Numbered from the stretch's first letter, positions 48,131-58,163 are shown. The stretch: 64,000 nt of DNA from Hathewaya massiliensis (GCF_902143515.1 NZ_CABFVD010000001.1:186001-250000); one strand, 5' to 3'. The notes: generated by a model not told the origin, from the sequence alone. Numbers and translations are program-made.

Positions 48131-50779
48131 TTATAAAGCTTTTAAAGATTCTATTCTTTCTAAAACGGTATTGTACATAGACTTATATTTTTCTGCCTTT
48201 TCTTTTTCTTCTTGTACTACAGCTTCTGGTGCCTTACTTACAAATTTCTCATTAGATAATTTTTTCTCTACCCTATCTATTTCTTTTTCTAACTTTTCTT
48301 TTTCCTTATTTAATCTATCTATTTCTTGTTCTAGATCTATAAGGTCTAATAGTGGCATATATATCTCCGCACTCTTAGTAACCGCTGATACAGCATCCTT
48401 AGGTGCTTCTTGTTTACTATTTAAGAAGATAACTTCACTTGCAGAAGCTAACTTTTCAAAGTAAATTCTACCCTCTTCAAAAGCTTTTTTCCCTTCATGT
48501 GCTAATATCATAAGTTTTGCTTTTCTAGAAGGTGGTACATTCATCTCAGCCTTAAGATTTCTAATTGCTTTTATAGCTTCTATAATATATTTCATGTTTT
48601 CTTCTGATTTTAAATCTTCTAGTTCTTCTTTATATTCTGGCCATTTAGATATAGTAATTGATTCATATTCTGTATCTAAATGAGTATATATTTCCTCAGT
48701 AATAAATGGCATTACTGGATGTAATAATTGTAATCCCGTAGTTAGAACTGTGTACAATACATTGTATGCAATTCCCTTAGCTTCTTCATCTTCAGAGAAG
48801 AATACTGGTTTTACAAGTTCAATGTACCAATCACAGAATTCATTCCACATAAAGTCGTAAATTTTTTGTAATGCTATACCTATTTCAAACTTCTCTATGT
48901 TTTCTGTAACCTCTTTAACTACAGTATTTATTCTTGATAATATCCATTTATCTGCTATAGAATAATTCTTACTATCTTTATACTTCTCCATTAATTCACT
49001 ATCAAGATTCATCATAACAAATCTAGAAGCATTCCAAATTTTATTAGCAAAATTTCTAGCTGATTCTACTCTTTCCTCATAGAATCTTATATCATTTCCT
49101 GGGGAATTTCCTGTAACTAACATGAATCTTAGGGCATCTGCTCCATATTTATCTACAATCTCTAAAGGATCTACTCCATTTCCTAAAGACTTAGACATCT
49201 TACGTCCTTGACTATCTCTTACAAGTCCATGCATTAATACATTTTCAAAAGGAACTTCTCCCATATTATGAAGTCCTGAGAATATCATTCTAGCAACCCA
49301 GAAGAATATAATGTCATGACCTGTAACTAAAGTTGCTGTTGGATAAAAATATTTTAAGTCCTCAGTATCATCTGGCCATCCTAAAGTTGAGAAAGGCCAT
49401 AATGCAGAACTAAACCAAGTATCTAGCACATCTTCCTCTTGCTTTATATTCTTGCTTCCACACTTTGAACAGCAATGCGGATCTTCCATAGATACCATAA
49501 TTTCATCGCAGTCCTTACAATACCAAACTGGAATTCTATGTCCCCACCATAATTGTCTTGATATACACCAATCTTGTATATTGTCCATCCAGTTAAAATA
49601 GGTCTTTTCAAATCTTTCTGGAATAAATTTTATTTTTTTATCTTTAACAACCTGTATAGCTGGCTCTGCTAGTGGCTCCATTTTAACATACCATTGTTTT
49701 GAAAGCATAGGTTCAATTACTGTACCACATCTATCGTGAGTTCCAACATTATGGTCATGTTTTCTTATTTGAACTAAAAGTCCCGCTTCTTTTAAGTCTT
49801 CTACCATGGCTACTCTTGCTTCATATCTATCCATGCCAGAATATCTTCCATAGCCTTCTTTTATAGTTCCATCTTCATTCATAACAACTATTTGTGGAAG
49901 ATTATGTCTTTGTCCTACACCATAGTCATTAGGGTCATGAGCTGGTGTTATTTTAACTGCACCTGTTCCAAATTCCATATCTACATAGCTATCAGCTACT
50001 ATAGGAATTTCCCTGTTAACAAGTGGTAACATTAATTTCTTTCCAACTAAATGAGCATATCGTGAGTCCTCTGGATTTACAGCTACAGCAGTATCTCCAA
50101 GCATAGTTTCTGGTCTTGTAGTTGCTATTTCTAAGTATTCATCTGAACCTACTACTGGATATTTTATATGCCAGAAGTTTCCTTCTTTTTCTTCATGCTC
50201 AATTTCTGCGTCTGAAATAGCAGTCATACATTTAGGACACCAGTTAGTTATTCTATCACCTTTATAAATTAATCCTTCTTCATAAAGTTTAACAAAAACT
50301 TTTCTAACAGCCTTACTTAGGTTTTCGTCCATAGTAAATCTCTCTCTTGAGAAATCTGCAGAACAACCTATTTTTTTAATTTGTCCTCTTATTCTATTTC
50401 TATATTCATCTGTCCATTGCCAAACTCTATCTAAGAAGGCATCTCTGCCCATTTCTTTCTTGTCTAGTCCTTCTTTTATTAGCTCTTTTTCTACCCTAAC
50501 CTCTGTTGCAATACTTGCATGGTCTTCACCTGGTAACCATAAAGTACTATATCCTTGCATTCTCTTTGTTCTAATTAAAATATCTTGAAGAGTATTGTCA
50601 ATAGCATGACCTAAGTGCAATTGACCTGTTATATTTGGTGGTGGCATTATAATTGTATAAGGTTTTTTACTTTTATCCACTACTGGAGTAAAAAATTTCT
50701 CCTCCTCCCACCATGCATATAATCTCTCTTCAAACTCTTTCGGATCATAGGTTTTAGCTATATTTTTATTTTCATCCAT
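48131..50779 (-). CDS. valS: Valyl-tRNA synthetase
   Basis: An 882-residue class I synthetase. HLGH at 55-58 in [18 protein letters not shown], editing CP1 domain, zinc-type CxxC segments ([16 protein letters not shown]), [12 protein letters not shown] near residue 525, the anticodon domain, and a C-terminal coiled coil (about 810-880) that contacts tRNA. Full length. Preceded by its own T-box leader and promoter. Leftward, single gene. Confidence 0.98.
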   Translation of the reverse strand: MDENKNIAKTYDPKEFEERLYAWWEEEKFFTPVVDKSKKPYTIIMPPPNITGQLHLGHAIDNTLQDILIRTKRMQGYSTLWLPGEDHASIATEVRVEKELIKEGLDKKEMGRDAFLDRVWQWTDEYRNRIRGQIKKIGCSADFSRERFTMDENLSKAVRKVFVKLYEEGLIYKGDRITNWCPKCMTAISDAEIEHEEKEGNFWHIKYPVVGSDEYLEIATTRPETMLGDTAVAVNPEDSRYAHLVGKKLMLPLVNREIPIVADSYVDMEFGTGAVKITPAHDPNDYGVGQRHNLPQIVVMNEDGTIKEGYGRYSGMDRYEARVAMVEDLKEAGLLVQIRKHDHNVGTHDRCGTVIEPMLSKQWYVKMEPLAEPAIQVVKDKKIKFIPERFEKTYFNWMDNIQDWCISRQLWWGHRIPVWYCKDCDEIMVSMEDPHCCSKCGSKNIKQEEDVLDTWFSSALWPFSTLGWPDDTEDLKYFYPTATLVTGHDIIFFWVARMIFSGLHNMGEVPFENVLMHGLVRDSQGRKMSKSLGNGVDPLEIVDKYGADALRFMLVTGNSPGNDIRFYEERVESARNFANKIWNASRFVMMNLDSELMEKYKDSKNYSIADKWILSRINTVVKEVTENIEKFEIGIALQKIYDFMWNEFCDWYIELVKPVFFSEDEEAKGIAYNVLYTVLTTGLQLLHPVMPFITEEIYTHLDTEYESITISKWPEYKEELEDLKSEENMKYIIEAIKAIRNLKAEMNVPPSRKAKLMILAHEGKKAFEEGRIYFEKLASASEVIFLNSKQEAPKDAVSAVTKSAEIYMPLLDLIDLEQEIDRLNKEKEKLEKEIDRVEKKLSNEKFVSKAPEAVVQEEKEKAEKYKSMYNTVLERIESLKAL

Positions 50780-50925
50780 ATTTTTTCCTCCTTTAAGTGT
50801 ATTACTATTATTGAAATTTAATCTTTATCATATTTTTTAATATATATTTTAAAAGAAATTCTTAACCTAGTGAGGCAGTGATGAAGTGACCCTCATATTA
50901 TCTTATTCTAACTTAGCAAAAAATA

Positions 50926-51180
50926 AAAAGCGCTGTAATCCTAAAAAGGACGACAGCGCGCGTTACCACCTTTATTCTTAAAATACAAAAAATCTATATT
51001 TTAAGCTCTTAAAATTTTTAACGATAATACCGTTTCTGCCTAATACAATTTCAGCAGAAAAGCTCCAAAGCTACCTTCAAAATGCTTCCTATAGAAGACC
51101 TTACAGCCAGTGAATCTTCCTCTCTTAATATTTCACACTTTTACTCCTCTTTATCATTGCCTTTTCATATTTACTTATAC
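50926..51180 (-). promoter_or_regulatory. T-box leader of valS (Val specifier GTA)
   Basis: T-box AAAGGTGGTAACGCGCG at about 50959-50975, with terminator stem GCGCTGTCGTCC/GGATTACAGCGC followed by a T-run at 50926-50960. The specifier reads GTA at 51072-51074 in GAAG-GTA-G, matching the Phe leader context. Confidence 0.93.
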
Positions 51181-51186
51181 TTTACA

Positions 51187-51214
51187 ATTATAAACCATAA
51201 TTTCAATATGTCAA
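51187..51214 (-). promoter_or_regulatory. Promoter of the valS leader
   Basis: TTGACA at 51209-51214, a 16-bp spacer and TATAAT at 51187-51192, both perfect boxes, upstream of the T-box. Confidence 0.8.
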
Positions 51215-51457
51215 TATTAAAATTATATAAATTATAATTCTTAATATAAACTCTATAATGCGATCACAAAAGATTATAACTTTTCACTGTCTTAGAGAAA
51301 ATGTTCATATGAAAATCGTTCTTGTAGAAAATTTCACTTTAATATATTAGTAAGATTGAAAAGTTTATTAATATAAATTTAAGGTTATTTAATATTTATA
51401 TAATTCATGTTATAATTAAACCTATATTCATAATATTTTGATAAATTGGAGGGATCT

Positions 51458-51733
51458 ATGGTGAAAATTAAAAAGAAACATGGGAATATTGAAGATTTTA
51501 ATATAAAAAAAATTAGAACAAGCTTAGAAAATTCAGCTAATGACATTAATTTTATTTTAACAGAATCAGATATACAGATAATTCTTGGTGATATAGAAAA
51601 TACTTTAAAAGAACTTAGAAATAATGATGGACATACTTCTTCTTATGAAATCAGAGGCTTAATATACAATATATTAATTAATATGAAATTTGATAAATTG
51701 TGTAGATCTTATATGTTTCCTAACAGAGATTAA
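51458..51733 (+). CDS. Stand-alone ATP-cone domain protein
   Basis: A 91-residue protein starting MVKIKKKHGNIEDFNIKKIRTSLENS, which is the ATP-cone fold (about 3-88) used for nucleotide sensing in NrdR and anaerobic ribonucleotide reductase. No zinc ribbon and no reductase part follow, so the domain is alone. An in-frame TTG 12 bases upstream overlaps the GGAGGG site and is not used. Possibly a free regulatory domain. Flanked by the valS promoter and a terminator. Confidence 0.75.
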   Translation: MVKIKKKHGNIEDFNIKKIRTSLENSANDINFILTESDIQIILGDIENTLKELRNNDGHTSSYEIRGLIYNILINMKFDKLCRSYMFPNRD

Positions 51734-51778
51734 ACATGGAATTCATAAACAGGTCTATTAGCTTTAGACCATGTTTTT
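51732..51778 (+). terminator. Hairpin after ATP-cone gene
   Basis: AAACATGG and CCATGTTTTTAC bracket a stem-loop directly past the stop codon. Confidence 0.6.
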
Positions 51779-51856
51779 ACTCTCACTTTAAAGAAAATAT
51801 TTGTATTAACGCAGATAAAATCTTTTTAATAAAAATTTAATATTGAAGTGAAATTA

Positions 51857-51893
51857 AGACATGTAGGATAATTAAACTACATGTCTTGATTTT
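51857..51893 (+). terminator. Hairpin with T-run near cls 3' end
   Basis: AAGACATGTAG and CTACATGTCTT form an 11-bp perfect stem with TGATTTTTA after it on the plus strand; it may serve both directions. Confidence 0.65.
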
Positions 51894-51901
51894 TATCCTC
51901 T

Positions 51902-51975
51902 GTTTATCCAATTACTATCTGATCTAATACTCTCATCTAAGAAAAGAACAGGTGCCTCCCTGATAAAGTTTTCTT
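51902..51975 (-). repeat. Dispersed hairpin element, copy 5
   Basis: Directly after the cls stop codon, same direction. Core module 51904-51966: TTATC/GATAA closing stem, TGTTCT/AGATCA inner stem (one mismatch, with changes on both arms relative to copy 3), and the conserved GAGAGTATTAGA and CAGATAGTAAT segments. No 5' arm is present. Confidence 0.65.
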
Positions 51976-51978
51976 AAC

Positions 51979-53412
51979 TTATAATATTGGGGAAAGAAGT
52001 CTAACTACGGATTCTGCAATTTTAGTGGTTCTACTTCTATTTTTAAAATCCTCAAGTTTTATCTCTTTACAAAACTCCATATCTTCTATAAACTGATTTT
52101 TCATCTTTTCGCTAATGGAGGTATTGTATATTACAGCATTAGTTTCAAAGTTTAAGCTAAAACTTCTAATATCCATATTTGCTGTTCCAACACTACATAC
52201 AGTATCATCAGATACTATAACCTTACAGTGGAGGAAGCCCCTATTATATAAATATACCCTAACACCGCTTTCTAATAATTCTCCTATATATGAATTTGCA
52301 GCCCAAGCCATAAACTTATGGTCTGGTATTCCTGGTATCATTATTCTAAGATCTACCCCAGATAAAGCTGATAATTTTATAGCGTCTAACATAGTTTCAT
52401 CTGGAACAAAATAAGGTGATTGCAAATATACATATTTTTTTGCATTATTTATTACTTTTAGGTATACATTTCTAATATAAGGTTCCTTATGGTCAGGACC
52501 ACTAGAGACTATTTGCATTCCAGTAATACTGTTAGCAGCATTATTCTCTTTTATATATTTATTAAAATCATCTATTTCTTCCCCAGAGGCATAAGACCAA
52601 TCTAGTAAGAATCTCTCTTCTAAATCCTTAACAGCCTCTCCCCCTATCATAATATGAGTATCTCTCCAATATCCTATTTTTTTATCTTTGCTTAAATATT
52701 CATCTCCTACATTAAACCCACCTACAAAAGCCTTTTTGCCATCTATAACCACTATCTTTCTATGATTTCTATAATTTATACGTTTATTAATATATGGAAG
52801 AATATTAGGGAAAAAAACTGCATATTCTCCCCCAGCCTCTAAAAATTCCTTTAAAAGTTTTTTACTATTTATTTTATAGGATCCCATACCATCGAACAAT
52901 AGCTTTACCTCTACACCTTCTTTAAGTTTTTTGGTGAGCCTATTTATTAATTCCTTTCCTGTACTATCTTTTTGTATGATATAATATTCTACATGAATAA
53001 ACTTTTCTGCCTTTTCTATTTCTTCATATAACTTTTTAAATTTACTAGCCCCTTCAAAAAATAAATCCACCTTATTTTTTTGAGTATATAAGGCACCAGT
53101 ATTTCTAAAATTCAGCTGTATTATATCTATATTTTCAGCTGTATCTTCATCATATTCATAATCTCTTCTCGCCTTATTAAAATACTCTTTTTTTATCTTA
53201 TCATTTACAAGTTTATGACTAAACATTTTTTCTCTAGTTAAGTTTTGTCCAAAAAGTAAATAGATTATAAATCCTACAACAGGCAAAAACATAATTACTA
53301 AAAGCCATGCCCAAGTAGTAGTAGGATTTTTTCTCTCAAAAAAAATTAAAACAAAAACAAGAAATATATTTATTACAACTATGGAAGTTCCTAAAAAAAT
53401 CCCTATACTCAT
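51979..53412 (-). CDS. cls: Cardiolipin synthase
   Basis: A 477-residue phospholipase D-type membrane enzyme that joins two phosphatidylglycerols. Two N-terminal membrane helices (about 3-22 and 36-57) precede two HKD motifs: NYRNHRKIVVIDGKKAFVGG near residue 215 and LHCKVIVSDDTVCSVGTANMD near residue 397. Full length. Start ATG after GGAGAAAAGG. Leftward, single gene, followed by hairpin copy 5. Confidence 0.95.
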   Translation of the reverse strand: MSIGIFLGTSIVVINIFLVFVLIFFERKNPTTTWAWLLVIMFLPVVGFIIYLLFGQNLTREKMFSHKLVNDKIKKEYFNKARRDYEYDEDTAENIDIIQLNFRNTGALYTQKNKVDLFFEGASKFKKLYEEIEKAEKFIHVEYYIIQKDSTGKELINRLTKKLKEGVEVKLLFDGMGSYKINSKKLLKEFLEAGGEYAVFFPNILPYINKRINYRNHRKIVVIDGKKAFVGGFNVGDEYLSKDKKIGYWRDTHIMIGGEAVKDLEERFLLDWSYASGEEIDDFNKYIKENNAANSITGMQIVSSGPDHKEPYIRNVYLKVINNAKKYVYLQSPYFVPDETMLDAIKLSALSGVDLRIMIPGIPDHKFMAWAANSYIGELLESGVRVYLYNRGFLHCKVIVSDDTVCSVGTANMDIRSFSLNFETNAVIYNTSISEKMKNQFIEDMEFCKEIKLEDFKNRSRTTKIAESVVRLLSPIL

Positions 53413-53692
53413 CCTTTTCTCCTTTATTAGAACATAATTTTATAAATTTCTACATTCCCTTAATAATATTTTATCAAAAATCGTAATTAATACAATGTTA
53501 TAAAGAAAATTAACATTTAAATCACAGTATTTATATTAAACATGCATTTAATTTGTATAAATACACCTATTTTACCTGATAGCATTCTTCAATTCATTTT
53601 CCTAAGAGTTTGTTGTATAATATAGTTATTAAATTTATTGCATAAATACTAAATGATAGAATAGGCTATAATTATAATATGGAGGTGCTAAG

Positions 53693-53950
53693 ATGAATTC
53701 TGATGAAAAGATAATAAGTTTACTAGAAAATCTCACTGCCTCAGTTTCTCAAATTCAATCGGATATAACAGAAATAAAGGGTAAAATTAATTCTGTTTAT
53801 GAGCAAACTGCTGACCTTACAGAATTTCGTACAGAAACTAAAGATAGTTTTAGTTTAGTTTCTAAAGATATTAAATTTATAAAGCATAAACTTCGTGAAA
53901 CAGAAGAAGACGTGTTTGATATTAAAGATCATTTTAAACTAATTAAATAA
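53693..53950 (+). CDS. Small coiled-coil hypothetical protein
   Basis: An 85-residue charged coiled coil (LLENLTASVSQIQSDITEIKGKINSVYEQ and FIKHKLRETEEDVFDIKDHF). A clear GGAGGTG ribosome site and a terminator bracket it, so it is a real gene. No family recognised beyond similar small clostridial coiled-coil proteins. No membrane segment. Confidence 0.65.
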   Translation: MNSDEKIISLLENLTASVSQIQSDITEIKGKINSVYEQTADLTEFRTETKDSFSLVSKDIKFIKHKLRETEEDVFDIKDHFKLIK

Positions 53951-53956
53951 ATATAC

Positions 53957-53983
53957 TAAGACACTCACGTAGGTGTCTTTTTG
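53957..53983 (+). terminator. Terminator after coiled-coil gene
   Basis: AAGACAC-TCACGTA-GGTGTCTT followed by TTTT, eight bases past the stop. Confidence 0.85.
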
Positions 53984-53992
53984 CTGTTAAAA

Positions 53993-54050
53993 AATTCTTA
54001 ATCTTTAGTGGACTAAAGACTCCCCCCTAAAACTAAGAACTCTGTTTATC
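53993..54050 (-). repeat. Dispersed hairpin element, 5' arm only
   Basis: On the minus strand AGATAAACAGAGTTCTTAG is followed by a stem with GGAGTCTTTAGTCC. This matches the 5' arm of copies 3 and 4 (CAGAGTTCTT, then a small hairpin, then CTAAAG). The core is absent. Its 5' end sits exactly at the broken edge of the adjacent pseudogene. Confidence 0.6.
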
Positions 54051-54275
54051 TTCTATTTTAATATTTATTATAATCTTTTCCCTAACTGCATGTTCACAAA
54101 ACAATGCTTCTAAAACTAAAGTAAAAGAAGTAAATGTAAACGAAGTGACACGTTCAATTTTCTATGCACCAATGTATGTTGACATAAATGAAGGCTTCTT
54201 TGAAAAGGAAGGATTAAAAATTGAACTATCTGCGGGACAAGGTGCTGATAAGACGTTTACAAAAACACATTATAA
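54045..54275 (+). pseudogene. Fragment of NMT1/SsuA-type substrate-binding lipoprotein gene
   Basis: 204 bases are aligned without gaps to 55193-55397 and encode the lipobox region (SLTACSQNNASK) and KVKEVNVNEVTRSIFYAPMYVDINEGFF, the start of an NMT1/THI5-like or SsuA-like binding protein. The start codon and first eleven codons are missing, and after GQGAD the frame runs into a terminator. So it is broken at both ends. It lies beside a hairpin-element arm. Confidence 0.85.
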
Positions 54276-54306
54276 AAATAGCCACCGATTTGGTGACTTT
54301 TTTATT
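54276..54306 (+). terminator. Terminator at the broken end of pseudogene 1
   Basis: GCCACC-GATTT-GGTGAC followed by TTTTTTTATTTTT. It probably belonged to the intact transporter operon and is now fused to the gene fragment. Confidence 0.7.
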
Positions 54307-54326
54307 TTTAATATTTAATTATGTTG

Positions 54327-54881
54327 TTACTTACTATAAACATGCTTATAAACTTTCAAAACTAAATATCCCACTACTCCTCCTAGGGTATTACAAATTA
54401 AATCTAATATATCAGTAGCTCTTGGGATAGATAAAATTTTAAAATATGATTCAAAATATTGTAATATCTCAATACATAGAGAAACACTAAAACATAAAAG
54501 TATAACATGCTTTAGATTGTTAACTTTTTTATTATATCCATTAAAATATAACAGTATTGGTAATGGAGCTAATAATAAAATATTGCCTGCAATATTTATA
54601 AAAGCATATTTATTAAAACCATAATCAAATATACTAACTATGTTCAAGTTGATAACTGGAGTAATATCATTAGGTATATTAGATATCCTAATAGGAAACA
54701 AAGTTACCCCTATTAGTAATGTCAAATACTCAATTAAAGCTAATTTTAAAAGTGCACTCTTAACTGTTTGAAAATCTATTTTTTTATTTTCCTTGATGAT
54801 TTTTACTATAAAACATAATAACCATATAATAAAGCTTAACATTAATATTAATTCTTTTTTTATTACAATACCTGTTCCCAT
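54327..54881 (-). CDS. VanZ family membrane protein
   Basis: A 184-residue membrane protein with four to five helices. GNILLLAPLPILLYFN near residue 100, EILQYFESYF near 140, and RATDILDLICNTLGGVVGYL near 160 are the VanZ signature segments. VanZ proteins are linked to low-level teicoplanin resistance in Enterococcus, but most are of unknown role. Single gene between the two SBP fragments. Start ATG after AGGGGG. Confidence 0.85.
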   Translation of the reverse strand: MGTGIVIKKELILMLSFIIWLLCFIVKIIKENKKIDFQTVKSALLKLALIEYLTLLIGVTLFPIRISNIPNDITPVINLNIVSIFDYGFNKYAFINIAGNILLLAPLPILLYFNGYNKKVNNLKHVILLCFSVSLCIEILQYFESYFKILSIPRATDILDLICNTLGGVVGYLVLKVYKHVYSK

Positions 54882-55166
54882 AAATTTCCCCCTGGTATAA
54901 GTTTTTTCTTTTATAATTACTCCTCCATATTCTTTATCAATAGGCCAAGTACAATATATATATAACTTTTTAGCATGTTCATACTTATCTATATTTCTAT
55001 TTCATATTATAACATATATTTTTTACTTTCTGTAATATTTTTCATGCGCATATTGTACGAAATCTACTTAATTACTACAATATTATAAAGAAAATTAACA
55101 TCTAAATCATATTCTTCATATTATAAATATGCAAACTATAAAATAATTTTATAAGGAGATTTATTT

Positions 55167-55508
55167 ATGAAGAAAAAAAGTTTTAAAATGATTTTATCTT
55201 CTATTTTAATATTTATTATAAGCTTTTCCCTAACTGCATGTTCACAAAACAATTCTTCTAAAACTAAAGTAAAAGAAGTAAAGGTAAACGAAGTGGCACG
55301 TTCAATTTTCTATGCACCAATGTATGTTGCCATAAATGAAGGCTTCTTTGAAAATGAAGGATTAAAAATTGAACTATCTACGGGACAAGGTGCTGATGCA
55401 ACCTATTCAAAAAGACAGATAAAAAAACCACCAATTATGGTGGCTTTTTTTATGGATTGCAAACTTTACAATGTGTATACCCTTGGTTTTGAGCATCTGT
55501 CTTTTTAA
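55167..55508 (+). pseudogene. Truncated NMT1/SsuA-type substrate-binding lipoprotein gene
   Basis: The first 76 or so codons are intact: ATG after AAGGAGA, signal MKKKSFKMILSSILIFIIS with lipobox LTAC, and NEVARSIFYAPMYVAINEGFF. After GQGAD the sequence departs from the family and runs through a terminator hairpin, giving an unrelated tail (RQIKKPPIMVAFFMDC). Intact proteins are over 300 residues. Start, ribosome site and signal are preserved, so a short secreted peptide could still be made, but transporter function is lost. Confidence 0.85.
55425..55450 (+). terminator. Terminator at the broken end of pseudogene 2
   Basis: AAACCACC-AATTAT-GGTGGC followed by TTTTTTT. Similar in place to the terminator in pseudogene 1. 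Confidence 0.8.
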
Positions 55509-55548
55509 CTCCTAATATATTATATCTAAACATAATCTTATCTATTTG

Positions 55549-56253
55549 TTATTTCTTTTTTAATGTTAATGTTCCATTAAATGTTCTTGGCTTATCTTCA
55601 TTATAAATTAAATCTTTTCTTATCAAACATATAATTTCTTCATATCTCCTACTTTTTAAATTTAATAACAACAAAAGCTCACGTCCTACGGTTGATTTGA
55701 ACATAGTTAAAATCATTACAACATAAGTAATTAACATTAAAACTAATATCATATTATCCTTGGTATATTCAATGTCCCTAATAAAATTGTTCCAAAATGG
55801 AAGTACTAGTGTAAACAAAATACCTATAGACCATAACTTATCAACTTTATGTTTTGAAGCCTCTTCCTTTAAAATCTCTATTAATAACACTTTCTGACTA
55901 TATGTTTTAATGCCATATTCAACATCTATATATTTAATAAGCTTTTTTCTTCTGTATGTCTTAATTATTTCAATTCCCTTCGCTTTTATATGATTATCTT
56001 TTTGTATTCTCGTAAATAATCCATTTTTTAGTTTTACTATAAAATACAAATCAAATATATAAATAGCTACCCCCCCAAAAATATACTCAATCCTTTTATT
56101 TGTATAAATAAGGCTTAATATTAAAAGTATAAAGCTTATTGCAAGAGTTGTACTTATAAGCATTGCTTTTATTTTCTCTTTTGTTTTTAAAATACTTTTT
56201 ATCCCTAGGTTTCGTGTGTAGTATCCATATAATTCATTAACACTAAATTCCAC
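55549..56253 (-). CDS. Hypothetical four-helix membrane protein
   Basis: A 234-residue protein with predicted helices at about 32-52, 56-76, 140-156 and 166-187 and a basic loop (KTYRRKKLIKY) between. The longer frame opens at TTG 56268, but that TTG overlaps the TTGGGGTG ribosome site, so GTG 56253 (MEFSVNELYGYYTRN) is chosen. No family recognised. Single gene. Confidence 0.6.
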   Translation of the reverse strand: MEFSVNELYGYYTRNLGIKSILKTKEKIKAMLISTTLAISFILLILSLIYTNKRIEYIFGGVAIYIFDLYFIVKLKNGLFTRIQKDNHIKAKGIEIIKTYRRKKLIKYIDVEYGIKTYSQKVLLIEILKEEASKHKVDKLWSIGILFTLVLPFWNNFIRDIEYTKDNMILVLMLITYVVMILTMFKSTVGRELLLLLNLKSRRYEEIICLIRKDLIYNEDKPRTFNGTLTLKKK

Positions 56254-56442
56254 AATAATGCACCCCAATTACATTTAATTTTTTATATATTTTTAGGTTC
56301 AATTAAATAATTATATGTATTGTACTAAACCTAATTATTAGGCTATAAGTTAATCTTTATCCTATATTTAATATCCCCTTTCTATTTGATACTCTTTGTA
56401 TATTTTAAGAGAAATTTATAAAAACTTTTCGAAAACAAAATA

Positions 56443-56477
56443 AAAAAGGTAGCTGCAACCTAAGCTCCGACTACCTT
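56443..56477 (-). terminator. Hairpin after TM2 gene
   Basis: AAGGTAG and CTACCTTTTTTATTTT on the minus strand with an inner AGCT pairing; about 60 bases past the stop. Confidence 0.6.
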
Positions 56478-56539
56478 ATTAGAATTTTCCCTAAACTTAT
56501 AAAATATTTTGAGAACCATATTCTTCATTTATTGCATAT

Positions 56540-56947
56540 CTACACATAATAAGTAGAAGGTTTAGATAGTAACGCAAGAAGATCTAATATTACTCCTACT
56601 AGACATAATCCAAACGTAAAAAAATATATTATTCCTTTAATTATTTTTCCTTCATAAAATTTATGCGCCCCAAAAATGCCAAATAGTAAACATAATAACA
56701 AGGCTGTACTTTTTCTTTTAGGATTACCAAAATGCCTACCACCATTAATATTCGCATTTACATTAGCATTAACATTTCTACTAGAATTCTCATTGTTAAT
56801 TACTATGTTAGGTTGATTAGTTTTAAGTTCTTCCACTTGCCTACCACATTTAGTACATATAACTGCATCAGCTGGAATCTTCTCCCCACAATGCTTACAA
56901 TATTTAAGATCTCCATATTGAGAATTTCCGCTATTTAATTGTTCCAT
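56540..56947 (-). CDS. TM2 domain protein with zinc ribbon
   Basis: A 135-residue protein. An N-terminal zinc ribbon (YCKHCGEKIPADAVICTKCG, about 17-36) is followed by an Asn-rich linker (NENSSRNVNANVNANING) and a TM2 domain of two helices (ALLLCLLFGIFGAHKFYEGKIIKG and GIIYFFTFGLCLVGVILDLLALL). TM2 proteins are common in Firmicutes and their role is poorly known. Start ATG after GGGGGG. Confidence 0.85.
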   Translation of the reverse strand: MEQLNSGNSQYGDLKYCKHCGEKIPADAVICTKCGRQVEELKTNQPNIVINNENSSRNVNANVNANINGGRHFGNPKRKSTALLLCLLFGIFGAHKFYEGKIIKGIIYFFTFGLCLVGVILDLLALLSKPSTYYV

Positions 56948-57130
56948 AAAAATTCCCCCCTTTTGACAATATTATGTCTAAATTATACATAGAGTTGAAC
57001 AATTTGTAAACATATACATAATAGGAAGTTGAATATTGTTAATTATAAAAACGAAACAACTTAATAGCCATTCTAATTTAATAAAATATTGTATTTTAGC
57101 CTGTGTTAAATGCTTTTTGTTTCGTAATAT

Positions 57131-57172
57131 AAAAGGACTAAAGAAGTTAAAAACCTTCTCTAATCCTCTTTT
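57131..57172 (-). terminator. Imperfect terminator after the endolysin gene
   Basis: AAAAGAGGATTAGAGAAGG pairs with CTTCTTTAGTCCTTTT, leaving a T-containing tail; about 23 bases past the lysin stop. No attachment-site repeat could be recognised in 56948-57194. Confidence 0.6.
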
Positions 57173-57194
57173 ATACGTATCTTATTTTTTACTA

Positions 57195-58136
57195 TCAATT
57201 TAATTTCTTAAAAAACATTTGCCATGTTTTTTGACCCATTATACCATCAACAGATAAACCATATGTTTTTTGAAAATGTTTTACGGCATTTTCAGTACCT
57301 GTACCATATACACAATCCGCTCCATATGGAGAAAGAAAATTAATATACCCCATGTTTATTAGCATTTCTTGAATGATTTTTGTTATATTTCCCTTAGCAC
57401 CTTTCTTACACATAGGAACTGCTGCTAGAGTTTTTTCTCCTGGAATACCATCAACTGATAATGAACCGAATCCTTGAGAATTTATCTCTTGTTGTAATCT
57501 TTTAATTAATAAAGTACGACCTTTATCAATAGTCTGTTTTCGGGGTTGAGTTTTTTTAATTTCATTCGAATTGATAGGTTTTGTTGCATTAAATGGCTCT
57601 CCTAATATACCCGCAACGATAGCATCTGCTATTTTACCTGGACCTAATGCTTTATACAGTGAAATGTCCTTAGGATTATTTATAAAACATACTTCTATAA
57701 GCATTGCTTTCATTTTAGTACGCCTTATGACATGTAATCTAGAGCCATCTTTTATACCTCTATCCTCAAATCCTAAAGCTATTAAGTTATTTAATACTCT
57801 AACAGCTTCAGGCATCTTAACTCCATCTGTGGTATAAATTTCAGTTCCTGTGCCTGGTCTTCCTTCATTATGATTAAAGTGAATTGATGTAAATATATTA
57901 GCGTTTGATTTATTAGCTGTACTAGATCTATATGATAACGATGCAGCTATATCAGTCGCATAATCTGTATTACAAATTGTAATCTTACCGCCACGAGCTT
58001 GTATTTTTAAACTTACTTGATTAGCAACTTCTCTTGTCAAATTTTCTTCTTTTAAATTGCATCCTTGTGCACCAGTATCTGCACCGGTTTTGCAGTGTCC
58101 AGCATCTAAAGCTAAATGTAATTCTGAAATATTCAT
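57195..58136 (-). CDS. Phage N-acetylmuramoyl-L-alanine amidase (endolysin)
   Basis: A 313-residue zinc amidase. The Amidase_3 domain (about 1-178) has His in LDAGHCKTGADTGAQG, Glu in LKEENLTREVANQV, SIHFNHN, and catalytic Glu in LIEVCFINN. After a Lys-rich linker, two peptidoglycan-binding repeats follow (SVDGIPGEKTL and SVDGIMGQKTW). No signal peptide, so it needs a holin. Last gene of the phage module, after the holin-like protein. Confidence 0.92.
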   Translation of the reverse strand: MNISELHLALDAGHCKTGADTGAQGCNLKEENLTREVANQVSLKIQARGGKITICNTDYATDIAASLSYRSSTANKSNANIFTSIHFNHNEGRPGTGTEIYTTDGVKMPEAVRVLNNLIALGFEDRGIKDGSRLHVIRRTKMKAMLIEVCFINNPKDISLYKALGPGKIADAIVAGILGEPFNATKPINSNEIKKTQPRKQTIDKGRTLLIKRLQQEINSQGFGSLSVDGIPGEKTLAAVPMCKKGAKGNITKIIQEMLINMGYINFLSPYGADCVYGTGTENAVKHFQKTYGLSVDGIMGQKTWQMFFKKLN

Positions 58137-58163
58137 AATAATTTACCTCCTAAAAGTTTGATT

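Noticed and set aside
54221-54418. 65-codon frame across the terminator of pseudogene 1
   Set aside because: Lies in another frame of the gene fragment and runs into vanZ; no ribosome site.
56948-57194. Prophage attachment site
   Set aside because: The other phage end is outside the window, so no repeated att core could be identified.
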